Assembly: GCF_037392515.1 (NCBI RefSeq)
Contig: NC_090280.1
Span: 19,318,618 to 19,382,617, forward strand
Source: Haliotis asinina
Lineage: Eukaryota; Mollusca; Gastropoda; Lepetellida; Haliotidae
Direction: 5' to 3'
Length of the DNA stretch: 64,000 nucleotides
Shown: positions 34,937 to 47,415 of the stretch, in pieces
Position numbering within the stretch: position 1 is the stretch's first letter
Layout of the letters: the number at the start of each line of letters is the position of its first letter
Notes under the pieces: model-generated
Database searches by the model: none
Told to the model about the DNA's origin: nothing
What the model saw: only the letters and a program-made list of their open reading frames with translations
Program-made: the position numbers and the translations under genes

Positions 34937-36931
34937 TTTTCTAGCACATGGTTCAGGTGCTGCGTTAACCATAGAATAGAGAATGATGTTTTCTTGTACC
35001 ACCCCATATTTGGATAGCCAATTCACGCTTACTCGGAGAGATTTCAATGAAAATTTGATATGTTCATGTTTCACTACCTGACGATTTTGTTTCCTTTCAA
35101 ATTACAAAATATAGCACTATACTTTTGCTTTAACATGAAAAAACCGTGTGCAGATATTCTTCATGTTAACTGTACACATTTTAGAACATTATACAATAAA
35201 GCGTATTAGTATTAGTGAAAGGTATTGTGTCATACATCGAAACACTGGTGTTGTGACTAAATGCTTAATTAGTACTCTAATATGTGTGACATGTACTTCA
35301 TAAGAAATGCATAATGTGACGTTTGTCTTGTTGATTGTTGATTAGCGTCGCACTCAGCAATATTCCAGCTTCGATTCCCCACATGGCTACAATGTGTGAA
35401 GCTCATTTTCTGGTGTCCCCGACCGTGTTATTGCTGTAATATTGCTAAAAGCAGCGTAAACCTTAACTCACACATATTCCAGCTAAATGAGGGCGATCCG
35501 TAAATATATAAATCTGGACTTCTGATCTGTGAGTGAGTTAATATTTAACGTGACATCGGCAATATTGCAGTCCATATCGTGACGAGGACAGTAAAATAAC
35601 TAGACTATCACAGATAGATATGTAAAACTAGTAATTAAATCTAAAACAATTAACTCTGGAGGACGATACAATATAAAAACGGGTTTATAGACCGCAAACA
35701 ACTGAAGGCAGATCACCATACCAGGGTCCATGGGGACTTACAGCACCTTTGCTACATGTATGGACCCTAGTTCGATTTATACCATCCGCATTGTATGAAA
35801 GTTTATCCAAATTGTTAAAACAACAAACATACTACGTTTAAAATCGGGTAACTAAAATTCAACTGAGAAATTTTTTGGGACTTGCGTGCCCTCTCAGGAG
35901 GACAATAATTTTAAGATACTTTAACCCCTTTGAGCATACAGCCACTAACAATACCAGTTGATAATTTATACTACCAATCATATAAATACATCTATCTACA
36001 ACACATTAATCACAATTCAATCATGAAATCAATTTCTTTAAAAAATAATTAACTGACTAGCAGTGGTAAAAAGATCCTTAACAGTTTTGACATTGAAATA
36101 TTTATCCCTTGAGATGGTGAAGGACTCCTGATCAACAGTGTGAACATCGATCTACACATATAATGTCAACAAGTCGGGTGGTCTTCCCATCCGATCATCC
36201 ACGGTTCTTGAATCGTCTTATCACTGATGTATTGCTGAATGCGACCTAATGCGAAACTTACTTAATCAATCACTCGCTCAGGGGTCTTGAGATAAAGCAC
36301 TCATAGTTTAGTCCCTCGGTACTGACGTGTTTAGGCATCAGCTCGTAACGTATGTATTAGTTCAGTTCTGAGAACAAAATACGTGACGTACTGAATATAC
36401 CTGTGTTATTTACCTCATCTCACACTAACATGACCAAAAACGTGAGAAGGTATATGATGATATTGTACATATGCTGTTTCGCATTTTGTTGTACACAATT
36501 TGCTTCAATGAAATGTATAAGTCGTATTAGTTTTTGGTGTCGTCATCGTTGTAGTGATATGTAGTCTGAACAGACACGAAGGAGAGAAATATGCATTCAG
36601 TTATCTGGCTCCGTCTTGTCTGTTTCGGTATATTTCATAACTACCCCTATTTGTGTGGGATCTGAAACACTGCATGTCCTCAGACTAAAGCTATAGTTTA
36701 GTATCAAGTTTAACATTAATGTCATAGTACAGCAATCAAGCAAAGTTAAAATACAAGTAACTTCGTATTTTAAAATGTCACAATTTCCACTTGCAAGAAA
36801 AGACTACACTGAGCCATTTATGTCAGAGAATGTTTCGTAAAATGCTTCCTCCTTCGTGGATGGGTCAACGTGCTCAAGCTTCTGAAAAGGAAGTTTAACA
36901 GTAAGAAAATAAAGACAGTACACGAGCCGCC
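34937..36931. other. Spacer between copies E and F
   Basis: Conserved 3' flank to about 35340, a degraded SINE at about 35365-35470, a LINE 3' fragment at 35528-36121, then the 5' flank of copy F. No gene is seen. A GAAAATAAAGAC stretch at about 36905-36916 lies just upstream of the first ATG in all copies. Confidence 0.6.
35528..36121 (-). mobile_element. LINE 3'-end fragment between E and F
   Basis: It starts gtgagtgagttaatatttaa and ends at the coding sequence for the ORF2 C-terminus (cattgaaatatttatccctt). The flanking repeat ggacttctgatc (35516-35527) and ggactcctgatc (36122-36133) is a 12-bp target duplication with one mismatch. The pre-insertion sequence is at 29885-29896. Internally deleted versions occupy the F-G and G-H spacers. 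Confidence 0.82.
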
Positions 36932-39900
36932 ATGGACCTGGTAAGTCCGCTCATTCTTCAGTAATTATCAAATTATAGCTGACGATGGGGTAGCCTTATG
37001 GTCACATCGTACACGCGTCACACCAAAGACCTGGGTTCGATTCCCCACATGGGCACAATGTGTGAAGCCCATTTCTGGTGTCCCCACCGTGATATTGCAG
37101 GAAAATAGCTCACGGCGGCGTAAAAGTAAACATATAGTTCCACGGAAACCGCTGTACATGCATTACTATTGCTATATTGCAATAATAAGCTGATCCTCTT
37201 TATTAATACATCATATGACCGCTATGATGCTGTCCAATGTGGAGCTGAGATGAAAAGTGTGTTTTTCTAAGGTCACAGGAAGGAACAGATTCATCTGGAC
37301 TTGGATACTTGCTGGAATTTGTGTTTCTGTGATTCTAACTGGACGTGGACCGGATGCTCAGAGTAAGTCAAATAAGTGAAACTGATGATTGTAGATTATC
37401 TTACTTATCGGTTTGTTGTTCTTATTATGTTATATTGCTATCGGTGTGTTATGTCATTTTAATACAAACTACTTACAAACATAACAAACCCAGGTTTTCA
37501 TTTGTAGGCCTAATTTCAATGTGTGTTCTGTATCACACACATAACGGGTAAACTGTTGTATTAAATGCGATAGGTTACATTTACCCTTTGAAGCAGCCAC
37601 AACCCGTATTTACAGATTATGTGTATGAGCCTTACATCGTGTCTCCGGAGAGAGTCCTGCACGGCAGAGATGTCAACCTGACATGCCACATTTTGACTGA
37701 CGTAAAGTTCCTCAATTACATCTCATTCATGTGGAAGAAAAACGATGAACGATTTATCCATGGGGGTAATTATGAGACAAGGTCGTGGTCCGGGTCATTT
37801 ATAAACAACATATACAAATACTTCACCAATACTCTGACAGTGAAAGCCACGAGTATGACTGATAAAGGAACGAGATATACGTGTCAAGTTGAAGTGGCAT
37901 TTGGAGCAAGGACGTCGTCCTTTGACACTGACGACTACATACTGGGATACGAAGGTGAGTCCGCTATAAGGTATTATTATTATTGAGCAAAACGACATTT
38001 ATTGCAAACAGTACTATTCCAGTGAACACGTTACAGGTAAACATTCCATGACATCATAACTGAAGAATGGTAATCTTAATTTACAACAAATAAAAATTGC
38101 CTGTAAATTGCTGAATGGATATGCTGGAGTATTCTCTCAATGTGGTTATTTCAGTCCCATCTACTACAAACACAACTGTACATGAAGGTGAAAATGTCGC
38201 CATATTCCTGACATGGAGGGCGACATATGATGGGATTGGGTTCTGGTCTCCAAGTGGTGAACTCATTGCCACCATACAATCTAGCACTGTCTATATCTGG
38301 CCAAACAGTCGATCAAAAGTGAAGGTCAGCAGACTGCTCACATCACCCTACCAGAAAACAGTTGAGTTTGTGATCTACAATGCTACAAAGAAGGATGCTG
38401 GACGTTATTACTTGATGGATTTCAAGCAAAAAGACTTTCATGGTGGACACGACCTGATTATTGCTGGTAAGTCTCGAGTATATGTTTTAATATGTAAAAC
38501 ATTATCAACAGAATGTCCTTTTTCGTGTATTCTTTGCTGCACAAGTGCAATAGAAAATCGCTGTGATGCAAATATGTTTAAGCTCAAGATATCTTCAAGG
38601 CTGCTACAGACCAAACCGGTAACAGACGCAGTCGATCAGGTTTACCATTAAGTAGTTTTGAAATGTAATACGTGTACACTCGCTTATCGAGGGATCAGAG
38701 ACATGATTAGTGTTAGAGAGGTGAATAATCAATTGAAGCCTTCAAAACACGTGAACAATATGAATACAGCCATAAGTGTATACGTGGAAATAGGCGTGAT
38801 GTCACGGCTAAACAACCGTTATGTGTTTCAATTTTCAAACAAAGTATCAGCTTATAATTATGTAAAAGTAAAGACTAGTGTTCATGATGGGTGATAGATT
38901 TGTGCATGTAGCCACTGGTAAACGCATCCACGAAAGTTGTTAGTATTCTCTTCAAAGATCCTCAGTATATAAGGCGCAATAAACACTGAATTGTTCGGGA
39001 TGTATCTTCGCTTTCAGATCGTAAGAGTACAAAGGTGACAACTAATTCTGTACCTTCCACCGAGGCTCAAACGACATTCGAAACGGCGGATCTAGTCTCC
39101 AGACCGTCAGCAAGTACTCAAGGTACCTGACAATAACGAGCTTTCTTGTAACAAAATGTTGTTGAGGATCACTGTCATACTCAACTGTTTCAAAACCCCG
39201 AAAACATTACATCTACACCAGATCGTAAACAGTTGATTTAAAGAAATGCAAGAAACATAATATATGCTTAGAGTACACATTTAAATCTAGTATACTTTCA
39301 CATACATTAATGTTCTACATGCCCAGTTCTTTCCCTTTATATGATATATTCGATTTACAACAATCTGTTTCAGAATATGCATATTACGCCGTGGTTTGTG
39401 ATCAAATTATGTTATCAACACCAGAATGGTATACACTTGAAAATGAGTTTGCAGATGGCCTTTGGTATCACTGTTTTACCCTGGATGTGTTTCCCGTTGT
39501 AGCAGATGTTCCGCGTAACACAGAGAAAGTCACCAGCACACATACGGGAACTGCAACAACTACAGGGGTGCCTCTCTCTGCCACTACAACTGTCAACACT
39601 GACCAAAGTAATGGCTTTCATTTTCTAAAAGTATCATTGCAAGGAATTCTATCAATTTCATTTCCTTTGAATAGGTAACGTACAACATGTGTTTTCTTTA
39701 ACCCCACTCGACCCTCACTTGCACAACACAATGTGGAAGACAGGGTTTCAGTTTGTTACCGACTGCCAGGAAATACATCAGTTTGGAAACTGAAATGGAA
39801 TTTGATATTTCAGATGTTACTACAGTTGTCCTCTACATCATCGCTGGGTGTTGTGTCCTGCTTTTTGTTCTGGCTGTAGTCATTATTGTAGCTGCTGTAT

Positions 39901-41356
39901 TGATAAGGATCACACGACAAGGTAAGCTTATTTACTGTGCTCCTAAAACCAGATCACTCTGTGGGTGACTGGGTTAGTTGTGCGCTACGCCACTGTGAAT
40001 CCAACAAGAATGTGTTCGGTCCTGTACACACAGAATTAGTTACAACACTCATACCTTCACTATCACTTTACCTTCATTCTACCTTCTTTATTCTCATCTA
40101 ATTATTATTGTTGTCACATAGGTACTTATACAGCTATATCTGCTTCAAAGTTTTCTTCTCCTGATGAAAGAGTAAAAATATACTCCAAATGTCGTGGGTG
40201 TCATTTTACAGATGTTGACATGAATAAATTGCAATTGTCACCTTTTGTATGTTTCATTTCTGAAAGTCATACAAAGACCTTTTAACATCAGTTTATAATC
40301 ATTTTCCTGGCTCTGACCTGACCTTGTTTCCGTTCTTAAAATAATGGCAATTTAAGGGCGTTATTTCTATTATTTTTCAGATTCCTGGTACCTGAGGTAA
40401 TGGTATTCTGTTTATTCTGCAGGTGTTCGAATCAATCATAAAATCTCCCTCCCTCATTTTAACATGTAACAAGGAAACATTTCCCTGCATTTTCCACTGT
40501 CATTTGACAGACCTATGCAGAAGCCCTTGGGAGTCTAGATGGAACTCGAACTTTACATGTTATATACATTCATATTTAAATGATAAACATGTAGCCTTCT
40601 GTATAGCATAGTATATTTGACAGGACACGACGATCGTACATCACACCCATGCAGAGCATGCCAGAAAACATGGACAGTCGAGGATATGCTGACATCGACG
40701 ATGCTGATTTACCAAGACGTGGCGCAGGCAACATTGTGGAACCTGTTGGCAATATCCAATCTGATGTCAACACACCACCTGTGTGTGGTGCGAATATCAT
40801 TCGAGAAAGACAGCAGTTAGAACGTAGCTGCGGGAAGGTAGATGAGGATGACGAATATGAAGAGGTGAAACCACTGAACGTAATCAACACTGAAGAACTT
40901 ACAGAACAAGACACTCAAATGCAGCAACCCGACAAGAAAATTAAGGAAAACATTACGGATGAAATGAACAGAACATTTCTTGACACCTCTCCTCACTCAG
41001 ATTCTGTGATTGTTCCTGCTCATTCATCAGTTCATAAAAGTGATTCTGGAAACATGGCAAGAGAGATTATCAATCTGAATGCCGAAACGCGCTTCATGAC
41101 CCAAGATACTGAGGATGCAACCCTTGATACTGTTGATATGGAGGAGCTGTCAGCGATCATAGAATTGTTTCCCGAAGCAGGAAACATGACAGCAAACATT
41201 ACAGGAGTACATGACATAGCGATGGAAGGAAGAGAGGATAACGCTGAAATTGTAGCACTTGGTGCACCTAGCACCACATATGACAGTCTGATGCCGCACA
41301 GATCTTGTAGCACGTACATGGCGTTGAAAACACTGGGTGACACAGCGGATGATTAG
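36932..41356 (+). CDS. Ig-superfamily transmembrane receptor copy F, ITAM-like tail, complete
   Basis: Nine exons: 36932-36940, 37272-37362, 37616-37954, 38155-38466, 39018-39122, 39374-39607, 39814-39921, 40381-40396, 40624-41356. They join to 1947 nt, 648 residues, with no stop and GT-AG at every junction. The start codon has a GCCGCCATGG context. Signal peptide 1-33 (TWILAGICVSVILTG core). Ig domain 34-146 has LTC, MWKK and DKGTRYTC. Ig-like domain 147-250 lacks both core Cys but keeps DAGRYY. Ser/Thr stalk 251-285; unassigned membrane-proximal region 286-363 ends Thr-rich; helix about 367-393; tail 400-648. Tail tyrosines: YADI (426), YEEV (483), YDSL (624) and YMAL (636), the last two spaced as an ITAM. 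I infer a cell-surface recognition receptor signalling through tyrosine phosphorylation; no ligand can be deduced. Confidence 0.88.
36987..37130 (+). repeat. tRNA-derived SINE in intron 1 of copy F
   Basis: Same insertion as 4249-4394, with B-box-like GGGTTCGATTCC and the same core and tail. It sits between the 9-nt first exon and the signal-peptide exon. Confidence 0.8.
38966..38973 (+). promoter_or_regulatory. TATA-like box in intron 4 of the receptor genes
   Basis: TATATAAG, followed by gcgcaataaacact, lies about 45-52 bases before the stalk exon. It is present in copies B, E, F, G and H. Conservation here mostly reflects overall similarity of the copies, so a promoter for a short Ig-less form is only a possibility. 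Confidence 0.2.
40381..40396 (+). other. 16-nt microexon of copy F
   Basis: The exon attcctggtacctgag has a strong acceptor (ttatttttcag) and donor (gtaatg). It enters in phase 1 and leaves in phase 2. It is the only connection I found that joins the phase-1 transmembrane exon to the tail exon, whose open frame needs phase 2. It encodes Asp-Ser-Trp-Tyr-Leu. It is present in A (1123-1138, one synonymous change), E (33970-33985) and G (46440-46455). Confidence 0.75.
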
Positions 41357-43022
41357 TTTTCTAGCACATGGTTCAGGTGCTGCGTTAAACATAGAATAGA
41401 GTATTATGTTTTCTTGTACCACCCCATATTTGGATAGCCAATTCACGCTTGCTCGGAGATATTTCAATGAAAATCTGATATGTTCATTTTTCACTACCTG
41501 AGGATTTTGTTTCCTTTCAAATTACAAAATATAACACTATGCTTTTGCTTTAACATCCGTGTGCAGATATTATTCATGGTAACTGTACATATTTTAGAAC
41601 ATTATACAACAAAGCGTATTAGTATTAGTGAAAGGTATTGTGTCATACATCGAAACACTGGTGTTGTGACTAAATGCATAATTAGTACTCTGACATGTGT
41701 GACATGTACTTCATAAGAAATGCATAATCTGACGTTCGTTTTGTTGATTGTTTATTAGCGTCACACTCAGCAATATTCCAGCTTCAGTTCCCCACATGGG
41801 TACAATGTGTGAAGCCCATTTTCTGGTGACCCCACCGTGATATTGCTGTAATATTGCCAAAAGAAGCGCAAAACTTAACCCACGCATATTCCAGCTAAAT
41901 GACGGATATATAAATATACAAATCTGGACTACTGATCAGTGAGTGAGGTAATATTTAACGTCACATCGGCAATATTGCAGCCATATCGTGAGGAGCACCA
42001 TTAATATTATATACATAATAGAGAATGGTACAGCCACTAACAATACCAGCTGCTAATTTATACTACCAATCATATAAATACATCTATCTACAACACATTA
42101 ATCACAATTCAATCATGAAATCAATTTCTTAACAAAAATAATTCAATGACTAACAGTGGTAAAAAGATCCTTAACAGTTTTAACATTGAAATATTAATCC
42201 CTTGACATGGAGATGGACTCCTGATCAACAGCATGAACATCTATCTACACATATAATGTCAACAAGTCGGGTGGTCTTCCCATCCGATCATCCACGGTTC
42301 TTCAGTCGTCTTATCACTGATGTATTGCTGAATGCGACCTAAAGCTACTCTCATCCAATAAATCACTCGCTCAGGGGTCTTGAGATAAAGCACTCATAGT
42401 TTAGTCCCTCGGTACTGACGTGTTTAGGCATCAGCTCGTAACGTATGTAGTTCAGTTCTGAGAACAAAATACGTGACGTACTGAATACACCTCTGTTATT
42501 TACCTCATCTCACACTAACATGACAAAAAAAAGTGAGAAGGTATATGATGATATTGTACATATGCTGTTTCGCATTTTGTTGTACACAATTTGCTTCAAT
42601 GAAATGTATAAGTCGTATTAGTTTTTGGTGTCGTCATCGTTGTAGTGATATGTAGTCTGAACGGACACGAAGGAGAGAAATATGCATTCAGTTATCTGGC
42701 TCCGTCTTGTCTGTTTCGGTATATTTCATAATTACACCTATTTGTGTGGGATCTGAAACACTGCACGTCCTCAGACTAAAGCTATAGTTTAGTATCAAGT
42801 TTAACATTAATGTCATAGTACAGCAATCAAGCAAAGTTAAAATACAAGTAACTTCGTATTTTAAAATGTCACAATTTCCACTTGCAAGAAAAGACTACAC
42901 TGAGCCATTTATGTCAGAGAATGTTTCGTAAAATGCTTCCTCCTTCGTGGATTGGTCAACGTGCTCAAGCTTCTGAAAAGGAAGTTTAACAGTAAGAAAA
43001 TAAAGACAGTACACGAGCCGCC
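41357..43022. other. Spacer between copies F and G
   Basis: Conserved 3' flank, a SINE fragment at about 41785-41880, a LINE fragment at 41938-42214, then the conserved 5' flank. It is almost identical to the G-H spacer. No gene is seen. Confidence 0.65.
41938..42214 (-). mobile_element. LINE 3'-end fragment between F and G, internally deleted
   Basis: Same insertion as 35528-36121, with flanks ggactactgatc (41926-41937) and ggactcctgatc (42215-42226), but missing about 320 bp internally. Confidence 0.8.
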
Positions 43023-46000
43023 ATGGACCTGGTAAGTCCGCTCATTCTTCAGTAATTATCAAATTATAGCTGACGATGGGGTAGCCTTATGGTCACATCG
43101 TACACGCGTCACACCAAAGACCTGGGTTCGATTCCCCACATGGGCACAATGTGTGAAGCCCATTTCTGGTGTCCCCACCGTGATATTGCAGGAAAATAGC
43201 TCACGGCGGCGTAAAAGTAAACATATAGTTCCACGGAAACCGCTGTACATGCATTACTATTGCTATATTGCAATAATAAGCTGATCCTCTTTATTAATAC
43301 ATCATATGACCGCTATGATGCTGTCCAATGTGGAGCTGAGATGAAAAGTGTGTTTTTCTAAGGTCACAGGAAGGAACAGATTCATCTGGACTTGGATACT
43401 TGCTGGAATTTGTGTTTCTGTGATTCTAACTGGACGTGGACCGGATGCTCAGAGTAAGTCAAATAAGTGAAACTGATGATTGTAGATTATCTTACTTATC
43501 GGTTTGTTGTTCTTATTATGTTATATTGCTATCGGTGTGTTATGTCATTTTAATACAAACTACTTACAAACATAACAAACCCAGGTTTTCATTTGTAGGC
43601 CTAATTTCAATGTGTGTTCTGTATCACACATATAACGGGTAAACTGTTGTATTAAATGCGATAGGTTACATTTACCCTTTGAAGCAGCCACAACCCGTAT
43701 TTACAGATTATGTGTATGAGCCTTACATCGTGTCTCCGGAGAGAGTCCTGCACGGCAGAGATGTCAACCTGACATGCCACATTTTGACTGACGTAAAGTT
43801 CCTCAATTACATCTCATTCATGTGGAAGAAAAACGATGAACGATTTATCCATGGGGGTAATTATGAGACAAGGCCGGGGTCCGGGTCATTTATAAACAAC
43901 ATATACAAATACTTCACCAATACTCTGACAGTGAAAGCCACGAGTATGACTGATAAAGGAACGAGATATACGTGTCAAGTTGAAGTGGCATTTGGAGCAA
44001 GGACGTCGTCCTTTGACACTGACGACTACATACTGGGATACGAAGGTGAGTCCGCTATAAGGTATTATTATTATTGAGCAAAAAGACATTTATTGCAAAC
44101 AGTACTATTCCAGTGAACACGTTACAGGTAAACATTCCATGACATCATAACTGGAGAATGGTAATCTTAATTTACAACAAATACAAATTGCCTGTAAATT
44201 GCTGAATATGCTGGAGTATTCTCTCAATGTGGCTATTTCAGTCCCATCTACTACAAACACAACTGTACATGAAGGTGAAAATGTCGCCATATTCCTGACA
44301 TGGAGGGCGACATATGATGGGATTGGGTTCTGGTCTCCAAGTGGTGAACTCATTGCCACCAAACAATCTAGCACTGTCTATATCTGGCCAAACAGTCGAT
44401 CAAAAGTGAAGGTCAGCAGACTGCTCACATCACCCTACCAGAAAACAGTTGAGTTTGTGATCTACAATGCTACAAAGAAGGATGCTGGACGTTATTACTT
44501 GATGGATTTCAAGCAAAAAGACTTTCATGGTGGACACGACCTGATTATTGCTGGTAAGTCTCGAGTATATGTTTTAATATGTAAAACATTATCAACAGAA
44601 TGTCCTTTTTCGTGTATTCTTTGCTGCACAAGTGCAATAGAAAATCGCTGTGATGCAAATATGTTTAAGCTCAAGATATCTTCAAGGCTGCTACAGACCA
44701 AACCGGTAACAGATGCAGTCGATCAGGTTTACCATTAAGTAGTTTTGAAATGTAATACGTGTACACTCGCTTATCGAGGGATCAGAGACATGATTAGTGC
44801 TAGAGAGGTGAATAATCAATTGAAGCCTTCAAAACACGTGAACAATATGAATACAGCCATAAGTGTATACGTGGAAATAGGCGTGATGTCAAGGCTAAAC
44901 AACCGTTATGTGTTTCAATTTTCAAACAAAGTATCAGCTTATAATTATGTAAAAGTAAAGACTAGTGTTCATGATGGGTGATAGATTTGTGCATGTAGCC
45001 ACTGGTAAACGCATCCACGAAAGTTGTTAGTATTCTCTTCAAAGATCCTCAGTATATAAGGCGCAATAAACACTGAATTGTTCGGGATGTATCTTCGCTT
45101 TCAGATCGTAAGAGTACAAAGGTGACAACTAATTCTGTACCTTCCACCGAGGCTCAAACGACATTCGAAACGGCGGATCTAGTCTCCAGACCGTCAGCAA
45201 GTACTCAAGGTACCTGACAATAACGAGCTTTCTTGTAACAAAATGTTGTTGAGGATCACTGTCATACTCAACTGTTTCAAAACCCCGAAAACATTACATC
45301 TACACCAGATCGTAAACAGTTGATTTAAAGAAATGCAAGAAACATAATATATGCTTAGAGTACACATTTAAATCTAGTATACTTTCACATACATTAATGT
45401 TCTACATGCCCAGTTCTTTCCCTTTATATGATATATTCGATTTACAACAATCTGTTTCAGAATATGCATATTACGCCGTGGTTTGTGATCAAATTATGTT
45501 ATCAACACCAGAATGGTATACACTTGAACATGAGTTTGCAGATGGCCTTTGGTATCACTGTTTTACCCTGGATGTGTTTCCCGTTGTAGCAGATGTTCCG
45601 CGTAACACAGAGAAAGTCACCAGCACACATACGGGAACTGCAACAACTACAGGGGTGCCTCTCTCTGCCACTACAACTGTCAACACTGACCAAAGTAATG
45701 GCTTTCATTTTCTAAAAGTATCATTGCAAGGAATTCTATCAATTTCATTTCCTTTGAATAGGTAACGTACAACATGTGTTTTCTTTAACCCCACTCGACC
45801 CTCACTTGCACAACACAATGTGGAAGACAGGGTTTCAGTTTGTTACCGACTGCCAGGAAATACATCAGTTTGGAAACTGAAATGGAATTTGATATTTCAG
45901 ATGTTACTACAGTTGTCCTCTACATCATCGCTGGGTGTTGTGTCCTGCTTTTTGTTCTGGCTGTAGTCATTATTGTAGCTGCTGTATTGATAAGGATCAC

Positions 46001-47415
46001 ACGACAAGGTAAGCTTATTTACTGTGCTCCTAAAACTAGATCACTCTGTGGGTGACTGGGTTAGTTGTGCGCTACGCCACTGTGAATCCAACAAGAATGT
46101 GTTCGGTCCTGTACACACAGAATTAGTTACAACACTCATACCTTCACTATCACTTTACCTTCATTCTACCTTCTTTATTCTCATCTAATTATTATTGTTG
46201 TCACATAGGTACTTATACAGCTATATCTGCTTCAAAGTTTTCTTCTCCTGATGAAAGAGTAAAAATATACTCCAAATGTCGTGGGTGTCATTTTACAGAT
46301 GTTGACATGAATAAATTGCAATTGTCACCTTTTGTATGTTTCATTTCTGAAAGTCATACAAAGACCTTTTAACATCAGTTTATAATCATTTTCCTGGCTC
46401 TGACCTGACCTTGTTTCCGTTATTTCTATTATTTTTCAGATTCCTGGTACCTGAGGTAATGGTATTCTGTTTATTCTGCAGGTGTTCGAATCAATCATAA
46501 AATCTCCCTCCCTCATTTTAACATGTAACAAGGAAACATTTCCCTGCATTTTCCACTGTCATTTGACAGACCTATGCAGAAGCCCTTGGGAGTCTAGATG
46601 GAACTCGAACTTTACATGTTATATACATTCATATTTAAATGATAAACATGTAGCCTTCTGTATAGCATAGTATATTTGACAGGACACGACGATCGTACAT
46701 CACACCCATGCAGAGCATGCCAGAAAACATGGACAGTCGAGGATATGCTGACATCGACGATGCTGATTTACCAAGACGTGGCGCAGGCAACATTGTGGAA
46801 CCTGTTGGCAATATCCAATCTGATGTCAACACACCACCTGTGTGTGGTGCGAATATCATTCGAGAAAGACAGCAGTTAGAACGTAGCTGCGGGAAGGTAG
46901 ATGAGGATGACGAATATGAAGAGGTGAAACCACTGAACGTAACCAACACTGAAGAACTTACAGAACAAGACACTCAAATGCAGCAACCCGACAAGAAAAT
47001 TAAGGAAAACATTACGGATGAAATGAACAGAACATTTCTTGACACCTCTCCTCACTCAGATTCTGTGATTGTTCCTGCTCATTCATCAGTTCATAAAAGT
47101 GATTCTGGAAACATGGCAAGAGAGATTATCAATCTGAATGCCGAAACGCGCTTCATGACCCAAGATACTGAGGATGCAACCCTTGATACTGTTGATATGG
47201 AGGAGCTGTCAGCGATCATAGAATTGTTTCCCGAAGCAGGAAACATGACAGCAAACATTACAGGAGTACATGACATAGCGATGGAAGGAAGAGAGGATAA
47301 CGCTGAAATTGTAGCACTTGGTGCACCTAGCACCACATATGACAGTCTGATGCCGCACAGATCTTGTAGCACGTACATGGCGTTGAAAACACTGGGTGAC
47401 ACAGCGGATGATTAG
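43023..47415 (+). CDS. Ig-superfamily transmembrane receptor copy G, ITAM-like tail, complete
   Basis: Nine exons: 43023-43031, 43363-43453, 43707-44045, 44242-44553, 45105-45209, 45461-45694, 45901-46008, 46440-46455, 46683-47415. They join to 1947 nt, 648 residues, uninterrupted. Domain order is identical to copy F. Differences are few: Pro for Ser at ETRPGSG in Ig 1, TKQSS for TIQSS in Ig-like 2, EHEF for ENEF in the membrane-proximal region, and NVTNTE for NVINTE in the tail. Introns and spacers are nearly identical to copy F too, so F and G separated very recently or are being homogenised by gene conversion. Intron 7 has a 28-nt deletion between two cgtt tetramers. The tail keeps YADI, YEEV, YDSL and YMAL. 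Confidence 0.88.
43078..43221 (+). repeat. tRNA-derived SINE in intron 1 of copy G
   Basis: Orthologous in position to 36987-37130, with the same tRNA-like head, core and tail. Confidence 0.8.

Noticed and set aside
40423..40611. 62-codon frame between microexon and tail, conserved in A, E, F and G
   Set aside because: Part of the intron before the tail exon; none of the phases joins it to the flanking exons without a stop. An alternative terminal exon cannot be excluded.
40576..40914. Minus-strand frames of 67-114 codons opposite the tail and Ig exons of every receptor copy (for example 40576-40914, 41032-41343, 43886-44089)
   Set aside because: They lie antisense to exons with better evidence and recur only because the copies are similar.
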